Part shown: positions 45,075 through 59,499 of the stretch, one piece after another
Numbering within the stretch: the first letter of the stretch is position 1
Layout: each line of letters begins with the position of its first letter
Assembly: GCA_033807775.1 (NCBI GenBank)
Contig: CM066317.1
Span: 16,441,370-16,505,369 of the forward strand
Direction of reading: 5' to 3'
Origin: Saussurea involucrata
Lineage: Eukaryota; Streptophyta; Magnoliopsida; Asterales; Asteraceae
Length of the DNA stretch: 64,000 bases
Made by a program: the position numbers and the translations under genes
Notes under the pieces: model-generated
What the model saw: only the letters and a program-made list of their open reading frames with translations
Database searches by the model: none
What the model was told of the DNA's origin: nothing

Positions 45075-46025
45075 ACCTTGGAAAGGTTATGTAACCCCGG
45101 CTAAGAGTAAGTGTGTGCAAACTTCGACAGCGGAATGTTGGGCATCCTGATGCGTGGTATTGTTGTAGGTCGATTGGTATCGGTGGTCGAGTCGATGTAC
45201 TTTTCGCACCTAACAGGTGAGGCTCGCGGTATATTCTGAGGATGTTTGTGGTAAACTGTTCGTTTCGGCAACCTTGTTTGGTGATTAGTCTTGATGGAAG
45301 AAATTTTGGTATGAGGTTCAGTAGTAGTTTGAATCCGGCTGGAGTAACTAGGTGTCAACTTTTAGATTTCGAGGCCAAGAACTGTTAATGTAATTGGAGG
45401 ATTGTAGTCCAAGTTCTAAGGGATGGGGGTATAGATCGTAGTAATCTTATGAAGTTCAATCTGTGATAAGTAGATTTAGCGGGATGATCTTTCTCGATAG
45501 TAAAGGAAATTGTCGATTGGATGATTGGAAGTTGGACGCGTTCTTGGAGTTGTAGAACCAATGGGTCTGGGACGACCGTCTATTTTGGAGTCTAATGGTA
45601 CTCGTCAGAATGAAGTGACGGTTCAACAGCAGAACGGTTGGATTTGGGGGAATTGTTGGTTTCGGTAGTAATCAAACCTTGGTTTGATCGGAGAAACGTT
45701 TCAGAGCCTGTAGGTATGGAGTGATTGAGAAACCGGGATCTACCGTTGGGGGAAGTATGGGACATTTAAGGTTGGGAGACAACCGAAGTCTTGTGATTAT
45801 AAGCTGCCTAGGTAAGGTAAGCGTTACCTGAATGTAAGTGTGAAGAGCCTAAGGGGACTTTAGATGCGAACATCGATGCAAAGACTTTCGTGACAGTTCG
45901 GTCAAGAAGGACAATTTGAATCTCAATTGGAAACTGAGGGATCATGAATAGGTTTGAGCTCGGTAACCGTCGGAAGTACGAGAACTAGATTTCGAGGACG
46001 AAATATTTATTTAGGTTGGGAAGAT
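45075..46025 (+). other. P internal region, 3' part, up to LTR2
   Basis: Continues P after the Copia insertion and parallels 17030-17981. It ends with GATTTCGAGGACGAAAT and a purine-rich stretch before LTR2. No intact coding sequence. Confidence 0.75.
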
Positions 46026-46252
46026 TGTAACACCCCGAAATTTCAAGTAAGTAACCGACTTCATTCGTATAACTTTCATATTTGGTATTTTAAGGTTCGT
46101 ATAGGGAATTAGACATTCTTGCTTGTCTGGTGTCATGTGTTGTGACCAACCGCGAAAAGGAGGGAAACGTGACCGAACCAACTTTTAGACAGCAGCCAGG
46201 CCGTTGTCGGCGACTATACCCATGGCATAGTCGCCATGGAATAGTCGCGAAG
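46026..46252 (+). repeat. P LTR2, 5' fragment
   Basis: Matches the first ~227 bp of LTR1. It is interrupted within the GGCATAGTCGC motif cluster by element M; the target duplication CGAAG is 46248-46252. Confidence 0.88.
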
Positions 46253-47945
46253 TGTAACGACCCGTCCCAACATACATCATATAACATACAATACATATCA
46301 ATTATTTTCAATAAAAATACATATTATTCATATACAATCCGAAAGTCTTAAAACATACATTACATAATAAGTCACGTACGGTCCCTTTTGTCTCGAAACT
46401 ACATAAAAACTTCCTAATCAACATCAGTCATCAAAAGCATCCTACACCTTATCCTTTCCTTTGCTGCTAAAAGATCCTTGACCTGGAATACATATTTTTG
46501 AAAACAAAATGAGGGTTAGACCAAACGGTCTAGTGAGATAATCCCTGTCATTTCAAAATCGTTATAAAACTAATTTATATAAAATTCTTTATATAAACAC
46601 ACATATATCACAAATACTTAAATACCAATCAAGACTCGTGCATCGTGTACCACTCATCCTTCACATCCTTCACATGGCCAAATTAGTTGGTTGCAAGCCA
46701 ACTAATCAATTTACTCCACCGTACGACATTTACAGCCAACACCGCCGTACGACAATTACAGCCAAATACTCCGCCGGTTCTAAACCCGGTCAACGTGCTC
46801 TCGTGTAGTGTAATGCTCATATAAATAAAATATATATCTCAATATATCATATTTTCATTTATAAACACATCATCATGTTCCTACCACATATCCATTTTAA
46901 TATAAACACATAATCATACATCTATCACATACCCAATCCACACATATACGTATTTCAGTTTGAAAACGTTTTAAAGTAAAACTCACCTGATCGCTTATCA
47001 ATAACCCTTCCAAGCCTTTTCTCCAAGCTATACGATCTTTTACCCAAAATTATCAGAATCTGAAACAGATTAAATACAAACACTTCTTTACCAATCGGAT
47101 GCATAAGACTTACTAAGCTAAGGACTCTAGATAACTTAAATCCTCAAAAGTGACCAAACAGCCAAAGTTTCCGGATACCATAAACTGTCCGGACAGTGCA
47201 ACTTTCCGGACACCATACTTTCCGGACAACATATATAATCCGGACAACATAGCTTTCCGGGCAATATGTTTAATCCGGATACTACCAAAAAGGACTACCG
47301 GACACTATCAACAGAACTACCGGACACTATCTTGTTTTGTCCGGAAACCTTCGTCTGTTCATCAAAATTCTACCCAGAAATCGATTTAACCAATGAACGA
47401 TTCTATAACTTTGCAGATATGTTTAAGACCACTTTTAGAACACCATTCTAAACCCAGGTTTCCCAAAACATCCTCAATTCATCAAAACTCACTTCTAAAC
47501 CTTTTAATAAACTTTAAGAAACTAATAAACATAAAAGGATAAATTGTTTACCTTTGTTCTCTTGATTTGATTCCAAAAAACCCAGCTGAAGTAATCCTTT
47601 CTTCTTCTTTAACGTGCTTTCTCAAATCTCTCTAAATTCTCTATCTCTCTCTCTCTCTCTTGCCGTAGCAAACCCACACACACACTTTGTGATATTTTGA
47701 TAAGAATGAATATCTAATCCATCTCCTCTCTATTTGTTTAATCTAAGGCGGTGGAGGGTGATATCTTTAATCACCTCAACCAAACAAACCCCCTACTTTC
47801 ATCTAATGGCAACTTTAACCCTCCAATTTCTAATTTAAAATTAAAACTTACCCCTTAACTTCTAACTCCTTAAAACTAACTCCATACTTACCTTAGAACC
47901 AAAATAATAAAATTAAATAAACCCACAATATACCCGGTTATTACA
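46253..47945 (-). repeat. M 3' LTR (left)
   Basis: Includes a cluster of TCCGGACA-type motifs (47160-47345) and CT/CA microsatellites near 47640-47690. Confidence 0.92.
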
Positions 47946-48427
47946 TCATCTCCGCCTTAAAAGAATTCCAACCCGGAATTCATTCAAGCAACAAACAAGG
48001 GTAATTAATTACCATAAGTTGCTTTCAAACTCATACAACACATTATTGTCTTCCAGAACCCCAAATGACCTTTTTAAAACAAATCAACCTTTTTAGAAGT
48101 TCATTTGGTTGCACTTGGACCCACCTTCCCAAATCAAAATATCACTCATAATGAACTCCCACGTTTTCACTGCGCAAAATTTCAACCTCGATTAATAACT
48201 AGAAAACAAAATTACTCTATTCTGCGTCTCCAATTAACCCAATACCCCAAATTAGAAGTTCAAAATCCGTCTAAACCTGATACCATTAATAAGTGCAATG
48301 ATCTATAAAATTCATGAGTTTTCAATAAGATTTACACCATAACAACATAATAAACTCCTGACTAACCATAATAATCATCCAACTTGATATCTTAACGCCA
48401 ACTCACGTTATTCTCAATAACGATATT
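47946..48427. other. M internal sequence downstream of the polypurine tract
   Basis: Non-coding. It starts (reading minus) just before the 3' LTR with TTAAGGCGGAGATGA, a polypurine-like tract. It ends at the ATATT target of nested element N (48423-48427). Confidence 0.7.
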
Positions 48428-49961
48428 TGTAACAACCCAAATCCCATATACACAACAAATCACATAATGTAACATAACTTTGATATAACAAACGAAACAT
48501 CATATTACAAGTACGGTCCCGTAGTCTTTTACAATTAGAAGAAGCCATTCTATTACAAACTTTAAACTAAATACATACTTAACATTTAATTATTATAATA
48601 CAACTGCTAAACATGCCAAAATCTTCATCATATATTCCTTCACAAAAGCCATCCATCGATTACTCTAATCATTTGCCCTTACTCGATCCACCACCTGGAA
48701 TACATATTTTTAAAACAGAAATGAGGGTTAGACCTGATGGTCTAAGTGAGAAAATCCCTGTTAGTTTGAAATCATTTATATAAACCTTATTTATATAAAT
48801 CACACAGCACGATCAAATATATCAATTTGAACTCACACATCATATACCTTCCCTTCTCATTCCTCCTGGCCATATTAGTTGGTTGCAAGCCAACTAATAA
48901 ATTTACAACGCTGTACAACATCTACAACCAAACAACGCTATACGGATTCTATAGCCAAACACACCGGTCCTAAGCCTGACCAACATATTATAACACATTA
49001 TAATACTCATGTAAATATAATACCTCAATATATTATAATTCACGTATATCGCGCATATAAACACATAATCATCAACTATCACATTCCCAATCCACACATA
49101 TATGTATTCCAGTTAAAAATTATTTTGAAGTAAAACTCACTTGTTTCGCTTATCAAAAACGCTCGCAAGCTTCTTTCAAAATGATCTTATCTCTCACCAC
49201 GACTCCACAGAATCTGAAACAATTTAAGGTATATATATTGCCTTACAAGCCAATCATATAAAACCTAACAAGTTCCTATCCCCAACTGATTCACTGCTTA
49301 CTGCAACCAATTGTCAAAACTTAACAACTACCAGGACTACACAGGGTACCGGGACTACACAGTACCGGGACTCTTTGGTACCGGGAGTTCGATCACCGGG
49401 AGTTAACGATACCGGGAGTTCATGCTATCGGGAGTTAGTAATACCGGGACTCTACACAACCAGGAGTCGACTATACCGGGACTCCACATTACCGGGCGTC
49501 GATAAGACCGGGAGTCTACCGGGATTTCACTAGGACTCTCAAGAACACAGTTGGTTCTAAAATACCCAGATTCGATTGAGACTATCACTAAACAATGAAA
49601 TCGATGTTTCTAAACCGATAGACCTCTTCTATTATCGATTACAAACACATAATGAAAAGGGTTTACCTCAAAATCGATTCCAACTCAATCGATTGATGTA
49701 GCAACCGTAACTTTCTTCTTCTGCTTCCTTTCGCCTCCACACACATGTACACTTTCTAAATTTAGGTTATCAGAATAATATCTGATGCCTAAGGGGTAAT
49801 ATCAAACCACAACTTACCAAATGGACCTTGAACTTCTCAAATATAACCCAAACATCCCTAAGCTTATAGATTTACCCATAATTACCCTAAACACCAATTA
49901 TAGAGTAAGTAACATTAACGGAATAGGGAATTCAACTAACGGTTTTACCCGGGGTATTACA
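48428..49961 (-). repeat. N 3' LTR (left)
   Basis: Contains a cluster of ACCGGGA(G/C)T motifs at 49330-49525. Confidence 0.93.
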
Positions 49962-50047
49962 TCATCTCCCCCTTAAAAGAATTCCGTCCCGGAATTCAGT
50001 TAAGTAAAAAGATGAGGGTATTTGGCTCTCATTTCCGATTCTGATTC

Positions 50048-53000
50048 CTACGTAGCATCCTGACCTCTATGATGCCTCCACTGAACTTTCACTTGCCTGA
50101 TCTTTTTATTCCGCAGCACTTTGACTTTACGATCAACTATAGCTTCCGGTTCTTCCACATAATTCAATTTTTCATCGACTTGTATTTCTGGTAGAGAGAC
50201 TGCCTGATCTTGAGTAACCAAACACTTTCGGAAGTTTGATACGTGAAATGCATTATGGATCCTGCTCAATTCTGGCGGAAGATCTAATCGGTAAGCTACT
50301 TCACCGATTCTTTCTGTAATTGCAAACGGTCCGATATACCTTGGGGTAAGTTTACCTTGTCGTCCAAATCGGATGACTCATTTCCACGGCGAAACCTTTA
50401 ACATTACGTAATCCCCAACTTGAAATTCCAATGGCTTTCGGCGTCGGTCAGCGTAGCTTTTCTGTCTGTCTTGAGCCACTTTCAATCGTTCACGAATCTG
50501 TGTAACCTTATCGGCGGTTAACTGAACTATTTTTGGCCCCGCTAACTGTTTCTCTCCCACTTCGTTCCAACACAGAGGCGTTCGACATTTCCTACCATAC
50601 AGTACTTCGAACGGTGCCGCTTGTATGCTGGAATGATAACTGTTGTTGTAAGCGAATTCGATCAACGGTAAATGCTTATCCCACGATCCCCCAAAATCAA
50701 CAATGCAAGCCCGGAGCATATCTTCTAAGGTCTGAATCGTTCGTTCACTCTGACCATCTGTTTGGGGATGATACGTCGTACTTAACTTTATCTGTGTCCC
50801 CATTTCCCTTTGAAAACTTCTCCAAAATCTTGAAGTAAAACGCCTATCACGATCAGAAATGATCGAGATTGGAACTCCATGTCGAGTTACTATTTCGTCA
50901 ATGTACAACTTAGCTAATCGCTCCATCGAATCGGTTTCCTTTATCGGTAGAAAGTGTGCAGACTTTGTCAATCTGTCGACGATCATCCAAATAGAATGAA
51001 ATCCCTTCGGAGTCCTTGGTAGCTTCGTGATGAAATCTGTGGTAATCTGCTCCCACTTCCACATAGGTATTTCTAGCTGTTGTAGTTGACCAAACGGCTT
51101 TTGGTGTTCGATCTTTACTTTCTTACAAGTATCACATCTTTCCACATACTGAGCAATCCCTCTTTTTATCCCCGGCCACCAATAGAATTGCTTTAGGTCT
51201 TTATACATCTTGTTTGTACCTGGGTGAATAGAGAAACGGGATTGATGAGCTTCTTGTAAAACACGATCACGTAACCCACCCAAACGAGGTACCCACGCTC
51301 TGTTTCCCAGACACAATAACCCACGAGCATCTTTTACTAACAATGCTAACATCCCCACTAACCGTTCTGATTTCAGATGTTCATCCTGATAAGCCTCCAC
51401 TTGACACTTCTGCAATTCGTCAAATATATTGGGTAGGAGTTCAGTTCGTAGTGAAATAACTTTTATTGTTCCACTCCTTTCTTGACGACTCAATGCATCA
51501 ACTACCACATTTGCTTTTCCCGGATGATAAAGGATTTCACAGTCGTAATCATTCAACAGTTCTAGCCATCTTTTTTGTCTCATATTTAGTTCCTTCTGGT
51601 CAAAGAGATGTTGGAGACTTTTATGATCGGTATAAATCTGACATTTGGAACCATACAGATAATGTCTCCAAATCTTTAACGCGAAGACGACTGTTGCAAG
51701 CTCCATGTCGTGCGTAGGATACTGTCTTTCATGATCCTTTAATTGACGAGAGGCATAAGCAATAACCTTTCCACGCTGCATAAGTACACATCCCAATCCC
51801 AGTTTTGACGCATCACTATAAACAACAAAGTCTTCCGAACCTTCAGGTAGTGATAGAATCGGTGCACTGCACAGTTTTTCTTTCCATATCCGGAATGCCT
51901 CGTCTTGTTCTGCTTTCCATTCAAACTTCAGGTTCTTCCGGGTCAGCTTAGTCAAAGGCGTTGCGATACGAGAGAAGTCTTTTATAAACTTCCGGTAGTA
52001 GCCGGCTAAACCCAGAAAACTACGTACTTCGGTTGGCGTCCTCTGAGGTTCCCACTTTTCAACTGCTTCCACTTTCATCGGATCAACCTGTATCCCTTTT
52101 TCGGAAACTACATGCCCCAGAAACTGAACTTCTCGTAGCCAGAATTCACATTTCGAAAATTTAGCGTACAACTTTTCCTTCTTCAGTAGCTCCAGAATCA
52201 AACGAAGATGTTGCGCGTGCTCTTCCTTGGATCAGGAATAGATAAGGATATCATCGATAAATACAATAACAAATTTATCGAGATACGGCTTACATACCCG
52301 ATTCATTAAATCCATAAAGGCAGCTGGAGCGTTCGTCAGTCCAAACGGCATCACTAAGAATTCGTGGTGTCCATACCTTGTTCGAAAAGCAGTCTTTAGA
52401 ACGTCTTCTTCTTTAACTTTCAACTGGTGATAACCGGATCTTAGATCAATCTTGGAGAAATAGCAAGCTCCAACTAACTGATCGAAGAGGTCATCAATTC
52501 GGGGTAACGGATACTTGTTCTTAATCGTGCGCTTGTTCAATTCTCGTAGTCAATACACATTCTCATCGAACCATCCTTCTTTTTCACAAACAAAACTAGT
52601 GCTCCCCACGACGAAGAACTAGGTCTGATGAAGCCCTTATCTGATAGGTCTTGTAGTTGTGCCATCATCTCCTTCATCTCTGGAGGTGCCAGACGATAAG
52701 GTGCACGGGCTATAGGAGTGGCTCCAGGAATTAGGTCTATTCCAAACTCTACTTGTCTAACGGGCGGAAGACTATTCAAGTCTTCGGGGAATACTTCAGG
52801 GAATTCACTAACAATAGGAATATCTTCCATCCTATTCTTTTCTGGCTTAATATCTATCACGTAAGCCAAGTAACTCTGACAACCCTTATTAACACACTTA
52901 CGTGCTTCTACCATTGATATAAGGCAAGACTGATGATTCCTACGATCACCATAAATCACTACCGGTCTTTTATCAGGTAATACAACATTTATTAACTTCT

Positions 53001-54576
53001 TATCACAAACTATGTTAGCCTGATTCTCAGCTAACCAATCCATCCCAACTACCACATCAACCTCTATCAAAGTTATTGGAAACAATTGTATCGGCACTCC
53101 ACACCCCTCTATATTTGTCACACAACCATCAAATACTTCTCTAACCGACACTTGATTATCATTTGCAGTATCTATTAATAGAGCATGTTCTAGCATTTTA
53201 GGTTTCAAACACAGGCAAGCAGCAAATGCAGGAGACACAAACGATCGGTTTGTACCGGAATCAAATAACACCTTAGCACGTGTAGAGTTTATTAAAAATG
53301 TACCTGTGACCACATCCGGAGTTTCCTCCGCTTCTTTCTCAGTCATTTGAAATGCGCGACCCCTGGTTACTGGCGGTTCCAGTCTTGGTATTACTGGTTT
53401 AACAATCGCTGGCCTGCCCGATGACCCACTTTGCTGTATCCTCCCCCGCGGACAGTCCGACTGAAGGTGATCCGGCGAATTGCATAAGAAACATAACCAC
53501 GTTACCTTACAATCTTTAATGACGTGTCCGGTCTTCCCACACTTATAACACGCTCGTAAATCACCTTGGCAATTTCCTTGGTAGACACGGTTGCACTTCT
53601 GACATGGTTTTTCCGCTGGTCGAAACGGCGGACGGCTATCATACCTCTGAAATCGGGACTTCTTCGGATCGTGTTGTGGTCCTTCCCACTTTCTCTTCCC
53701 GATACTTTTATCGCCAGCATCCCTTCTAATATATCGTTTAACATTCTCCGCGGCATCAACTGCAGCTGAGAAGGTATCGGGTCCCTTTGCAGTCACTACC
53801 CTTCTGACTTCTGAGTTCAGCCCAAAGATAAACCTTTCCATCTTCATCGTCTCCGTAGCAACGTAGTATTCTGCGAACCAAGACTTTTCCAGAAAGCTAG
53901 CGGTGTAGTCTCAAACGGATAAGTTTCCTTGTTGCAAGTTCATAAATTCCCCTTCCAGTTGTTTGACGGCTGCTTGGGGACAAAATTGTTTCATGTAGGC
54001 TATCACAAATTCTTCCCAAGAGAGGGTAGAGTAAACATCAGATCCTTTAGAATGATTGATAGATTCCCACCAATACAAAGCATCCCCCTTTAACATTGCT
54101 GCTCCATACAATACTCTATCTTCGTCAGCGCACTTACTCATCTTGAAAATGGCTTCTATTTCCTTCATCCATCTCATTGCTTTCACGGGATCCCTGTCTC
54201 CTGAGTTGGTCGGAGGTCTACAACTTAAAAACATTTTGTAGACGCACCTCCTTGTTACTGGTATAACAGTTGGTGTAATTGGCATTTCATCTTCTGGCCC
54301 GGGATCCGGTGTTTCAGCTTCACTATGACGACTTTGATCAAACATTGTCTGTATGCTAGTCTGCAGTCTTCCCATTTCTGCCATTAGATCATCCCTGGTA
54401 ACGAACTCTGTACCATGTGGCTGGACTCTGCCTCTGGCTCGACCTCCAGCTCTACCCCCGGTTCTACCCCCGACTCTGCCCCCAATTCTGCCTCCCCTGT
54501 CCCCTGTTCCTATCGGCGGATTAGTACTACTCGGATTTCTTCCTCCTCGGTTCTTTCGTCTAGTACCACTTGCCAT
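50048..54576 (-). pseudogene. N gag-pol polyprotein: gag, PR, RT, RNase H, integrase, chromodomain; broken
   Basis: Gag starts MASGTRRKNR (54576), with a Gly/Arg-rich N-terminus and the capsid motif LKGDALYWWES. It continues past a TGA at 53911-53913 to zinc knuckles (CYKCGKTGHVIKDC, plus two CxxC-rich stretches). Protease has LFDSGTNRSF and then VVGMDWLAENQA; RT has SKIDLRSGYHQL and the catalytic FIDDIL; RNase H has VVYSDASKLGLG; integrase has HPGTNKMY, TTDFITKLP and HPQTDGQSER. A chromodomain-like tail (VKVLRNKKIRQVKVQWRHH) follows. Lesions: frame loss of one base near 52545 in RT, TGA at 52232-52234, TGA at 50378-50380, and TAG at 50048-50050 inside the chromodomain. Gypsy domain order is complete, so this was an autonomous-type element before decay. 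Confidence 0.92.
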
Positions 54577-54837
54577 TCTGTAGATTCAAACAAAATTAAT
54601 ACACATAAGCACATACCCCATATAACAAGGTATTCTGGTTCAAACATGTACCTGTAAGATCATGATTACACTGGCCAGGTGTAATCTGAAATTACCTTAC
54701 ATGATGTTCCTTTTTCCCTTTTATACTTCATCATCCCAAGGTTCTATAATGATAGGGACATCCTACTTCACATACAGTTTAAGTCTAGGTACATATACAA
54801 ATACCTAAATCCCTTAAACTAAGGCTCTGATACCATT
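54577..54837 (-). promoter_or_regulatory. N leader with primer-binding site
   Basis: TGGTATCAGAG adjoins the 5' LTR. The leader is clearly related to 59273-59499 of element M over most of its length, which suggests shared packaging or priming signals. Confidence 0.75.
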
Positions 54838-56373
54838 TGTAACAACCCAAATCCCATATACACAACAAATCACATAATGTAACATAACATTGATATAACA
54901 AACGAAACATCATATTACAAGTACGGTCCCGTAGTCTTTTACAATTAGAAGAAGCCATTCTACTACAAACTTTAAACTAAATACATACTTAACATTTAAT
55001 TATTATAATACAACTGCTAAACATGCCAAAATCTTCATCATATATTCCTTCACAAAAGCCATCCATCGATTACTCTAATCATTTGCCCTTATTCGATCCA
55101 CCACCTGGAATACATATTTTTAAAACAGAAATGAGGGTTAAACCTGATGGTCTAAGTGAGAAAATCCCTGTTAGTTTGAAATCATTTATATAAACCTTAT
55201 TTATATAAATCACACAGCACGATCAAATATATCAATTTGAACTCACATATCATATACCTTCCCTTCTCATTCCTCCTGGCCATATTAGTTGGTTGCAAGA
55301 CAACTAATAAGTTTACAACGCTGTACAACATCTACAGCCAAACAACGCTATACGGATTCTATAGCCAAACACACCGGTCCTAAGCCCGGCCAACGTATTA
55401 TAACACATTATAATACTCATGTAAATATAATACCTCAATATATTATAATTCACATATATCGCGCATATAAACACATAATCATCAACTATCACATTCCCAA
55501 TCCACACATATATGTATTCCAGTTAAAAATTATTTTGAAGTAAAACTCACCTGTTTCGCTTATCAAAAACGCTCGCAAGCTTCTTTCAAAATGATCTTAT
55601 CTCTCACCACGACTCCACAGAATCTGAAACAATTTAAGGTATATATATTGCCTTACAAGCCAATCATATAAAACCTAACAAGTTCCTATCCCCAACTGAT
55701 TCACTTCTTACTGCAACCAATTGTCAAAACTTAACAACTACGGGAACTACACAGGGTACAGGGACTACACAGTACCGGGACTATTTGGTACCGGGAGTTC
55801 GATCACCGGGAGTTAACGATACCGGGAGTTCATGCTATCGGGAGTTAGTAATACCGGGACTCTACACTACCGGGAGTCGACTATACCGGGACTCCACATT
55901 ACCGGGAGTCGATAAGACCAGGAGTCTACCGGGATTTCACCGGGACTCTCAAGAACACAGTCGGTTCTAAAATACCCAGATTCGATTGAGAGTATCACTA
56001 AACAATGAAATCGATGTTTCTAAACCGATAGACCTCTTCTATTATCGATTACAAACACATAATGAAAAGGGTTTACCTCAAAATCAATTCCAACTCAATC
56101 GATTGATGTAGCAACCGTAACTTTCTTCTTCTGCTTCCTTTCGCCTCCACACACACACGTACACTTTCTAAATTTAGGTTATCAGAATAATATCTGATGC
56201 CTAAGGGGTAATATCAAACCACAACTTACCAAATGGACCTTGAACTTCTCAAATATAACCCAAACATCCCTAAGCTTATAGATTTACCCATAATTACCCT
56301 AAACACCAATTATAGAGTAAGTAACATTAAAGGAATAGGGAATTCAACTAACGGTTTTACCCGGGGTATTACA
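54838..56373 (-). repeat. N 5' LTR (right)
   Basis: Same structure as the left LTR, about 98% identical by eye; the ACCGGGAGT cluster is at 55740-55940. Confidence 0.93.
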
Positions 56374-56378
56374 ATATT

Positions 56379-59300
56379 ACCAAAGAATCCTTTTACAAAC
56401 AAATACATTGTTCTCAATATTACCAAAACATCAAGAATTTTTTTAATTCCACACAAAAATTCCACCCCTTTTAAAACAACGATAATCACCAACTTTATTA
56501 ATACTAACCATTTTATTTGAACTTTACACACATCGTCCGCAATTTACTCAATTAATCCATCCCACAAAGTCGATTCAAATCATAAAATAACCATAATCGG
56601 AATTTTCTGCCGAATAACCCATATTCAAATCCCACGTAGGTTCAAAATAACTCGAAAGTTCACTTATATCATAAAAGAAATAAGTTATACTCACATGAAA
56701 CTAATCCAATTAACACAACATTTTATGCTTACTCGGAACATTTACCACGCTAATACTACTTTTAACTCCACCGGCCTTTCACGACAAACGTCGTGTTCTA
56801 CACTTTTTCAATACTAACTCGAAAACATAATTATACACTTTCAATATAAAACTTGCTTAGCAATTACAACTTATTTCTTATACTCTTCCATGGAATAAAA
56901 TATACTGAACAAAAATCATTTTATTTCACGGATAAGTTTCTTTAATTTTATCAAACCCGTATACTTCATCCTACCATTTTCATTTCTCATGCTAGCATAG
57001 CATAACCACGATAATCACACATCAATACTTAATTGCACTTGACACCAAATCATTCATCAAAATCATATTTACACATGCAAGACCAAGTCTGATCAAACGG
57101 TTCCACTAAAGGTTATAATAAAACAACACTAAATGCTTCAAGATACAACACACTTCTCGATCTCCAAACATAGTTAACCAAATCACTTACATTCTTTTAC
57201 ACTAAAGGAATATATCGAATCTCTAAACAAAATTAATCTATCCACTTTTATTTCTATACTCACAAGAATACTTCTAACAATTCAATTCTTAAATAGTTAA
57301 AACAAATAATAAACAATATGAATTAACGTACTTTACCCGATGTTCAATCGGAATAAAATAATCTCATCCAAACATAAACATATTATTGTCTCTAAATCCC
57401 GATATTTTAATCGATTTCACTTTTCAATCTTGACTTCCCATCAAGAACCTTCCAAATAGAACTCCTGTCATAACATAGTTTGCAATAACAGTCTAATGTT
57501 ATCACTTAACATAATTGCAAAACTCGATGAGAAGTCGAAGACTTACACATCTACCTTACTTACAACGCCAATTTCTTAATTGTACAAATACCACACCAAA
57601 ATATCATACCCTAATAATGATACCATAAAATCCTTATGACAACTTTCAGACGCACTCAATAAATTACGTCTTCTTCGCATCAATCATATATCATCATCAA
57701 ATTAAAATAAAGTCTAATAGCGACTTAATTTCTCGAATATAAACAAAACACAATCTCAAACATTTCAATTATCTCAATAACTTCACCACCATAACTCGTA
57801 CCGACTTCCATCCAATAATATCAACACCAATTCATTTCTTAATAAAATAACAAACTCGTTATCACCTCAATTTCTTACATCTCTGACTTAGCATAAAATT
57901 ACTAACACAAATCCTTAAACATTTGATTCACTTAAACCGCTCCGCAAATGAAATTCATCAACACCGGTCTCATATTACCTAACTGGTATAATTACCAATT
58001 CGTCCCATGATAATTCCGCTACAAAACTAAGCCGCAAAAAGAATTCATTACAACTCCGTCAAAATTATTAAAATTTCTTGTCACTAATCATAACACTAAT
58101 AATATACTTCCATTTTACCACTTAAATCCTCCAACCCAGGAGAAGTATTAGGTAAACACCCAACTCATTTGAACCACTTTTCTATACCCAGAAAAACTCT
58201 CAAGCATCAATTTCTTATAACATTATTGACATAATATAAATATTCTCTCTCAGCTTAAGTCTAGGTTATCAGCAACCTAGTTTTTTTTCTTAAGGTTCTA
58301 TCTCTTTACCAAATGAACTCATAAGACTTATTAGCAGGCTAAGAACTCCAGATAATTCTATCTAACTCTTATCCTCAAATGTTTCCCCCAAACCCGAAAT
58401 TAAATTGAGTCCACAGTATTTCCAGTCCTCATTCATACTCTATCCAAGAGTCAACAAAACACAAAGTTAAAGGTTAACATTAAAGTTAAATAAACAAAAC
58501 CACCAAAACTGGGCTGCACAGGACACCACAGTTACACTTCTGATTTTGGCTTAATTACCATACATAGAAGCTAAACTAGTTGATCATGTCTAAAACAAAA
58601 ACGTACTTACATCTCTTAAGCTTTATATCGTTTTGGACTCACCTCGATTGGAGCAACGACCAATTATATATGAATTTTATACAAACAGTGTGCAGATCCC
58701 GTTTTTCACAGGACCAGCTTTTGTAATTCACTGTTTGGAGCTGCTTAAAGTCATAATTCGGTCTCGGTGAAAACTACAAATTTGCACAGGACTGAAAGAT
58801 CTTGCTAACTGCAAAATTTGAGCTTATTTAGACTAACGGTTGATTTTATACGAAAATTTTAATATCTAGACAGAAAACTTAAGTTCAACAGAATTGATAA
58901 TTTCTTTAAGACATTTTATCAATCACCTTGTGAGCATCAATTGATGGAGCTCAAACCCATTTCAATGGTTTCATTCCTTTTTCCATTTTTGATACCAAAC
59001 TTCTAGTTTATGAATTCTAATACAAGAACATAATTAATACATGATTTCACCATGAAATACTTCAAGACTTTATCTAATCATAATCAACCAACTAAAACTC
59101 ATATATCTATAACACAACTATCAAATACTTTTCTAATGCAGATAAACGGCAATTAAGGAGTCACACTTAATCAATTGCATCGGAGTCAATTAGCACTTTA
59201 GCACGTATAGAGTTTATAGAAATATACATGTCTTCGTCTCTATCCATACGTCACGACCGACTTGCCACTCTGTTGATTTCAACAAGGTTAATATACACAT

Positions 59301-59499
59301 AAGCACATACCCAATATAATAAGGTATTCTAGTTCAAACATGTACCTGTAAAATTACCTTACATGATGTTCCTTCTACCTTTTTATACTTAACATCCCAA
59401 GGTTCTAAAATTATTAGGGACATCCTACTTCACATGTAATTTAAGTCTAGGTACGGATACCAATACCTAAATCCCTTAAACTAGGGCTCTGATACCATC
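56379..59499 (-). other. M internal region, AT-rich and non-coding
   Basis: About 3.1 kb without a supported gene. Decayed similarity to N's protease region appears near 59100-59235, and the segment 59273-59499 matches N's leader and primer-binding site. The rest is unlike anything else in the window. Confidence 0.7.

Larger units (their letters stand above)
48428..56373 (-). mobile_element. element N: Tekay-like chromovirus (Gypsy) nested in M
   Basis: LTRs 48428-49961 (1,534 bp) and 54838-56373 (1,536 bp), ends TGTAACAACC...GGGGTATTACA. Perfect ATATT target duplications lie at 48423-48427 and 56374-56378. On the minus strand the primer-binding site TGGTATCAGAG (about 54825-54835) is followed by a leader and one gag-pol frame; a TTAAGGGGGAGATGA polypurine tract precedes the left LTR. 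A chromodomain-like C-terminus and LTR style fit the Tekay/Del chromoviruses. The LTRs differ at about 29 sites. Coding lesions make this copy defective. Confidence 0.94.

Noticed and set aside
48879..49133. 84-codon ORF repeated at 55289-55543
   Set aside because: It lies within the N LTRs, antisense to the element, with no domain.
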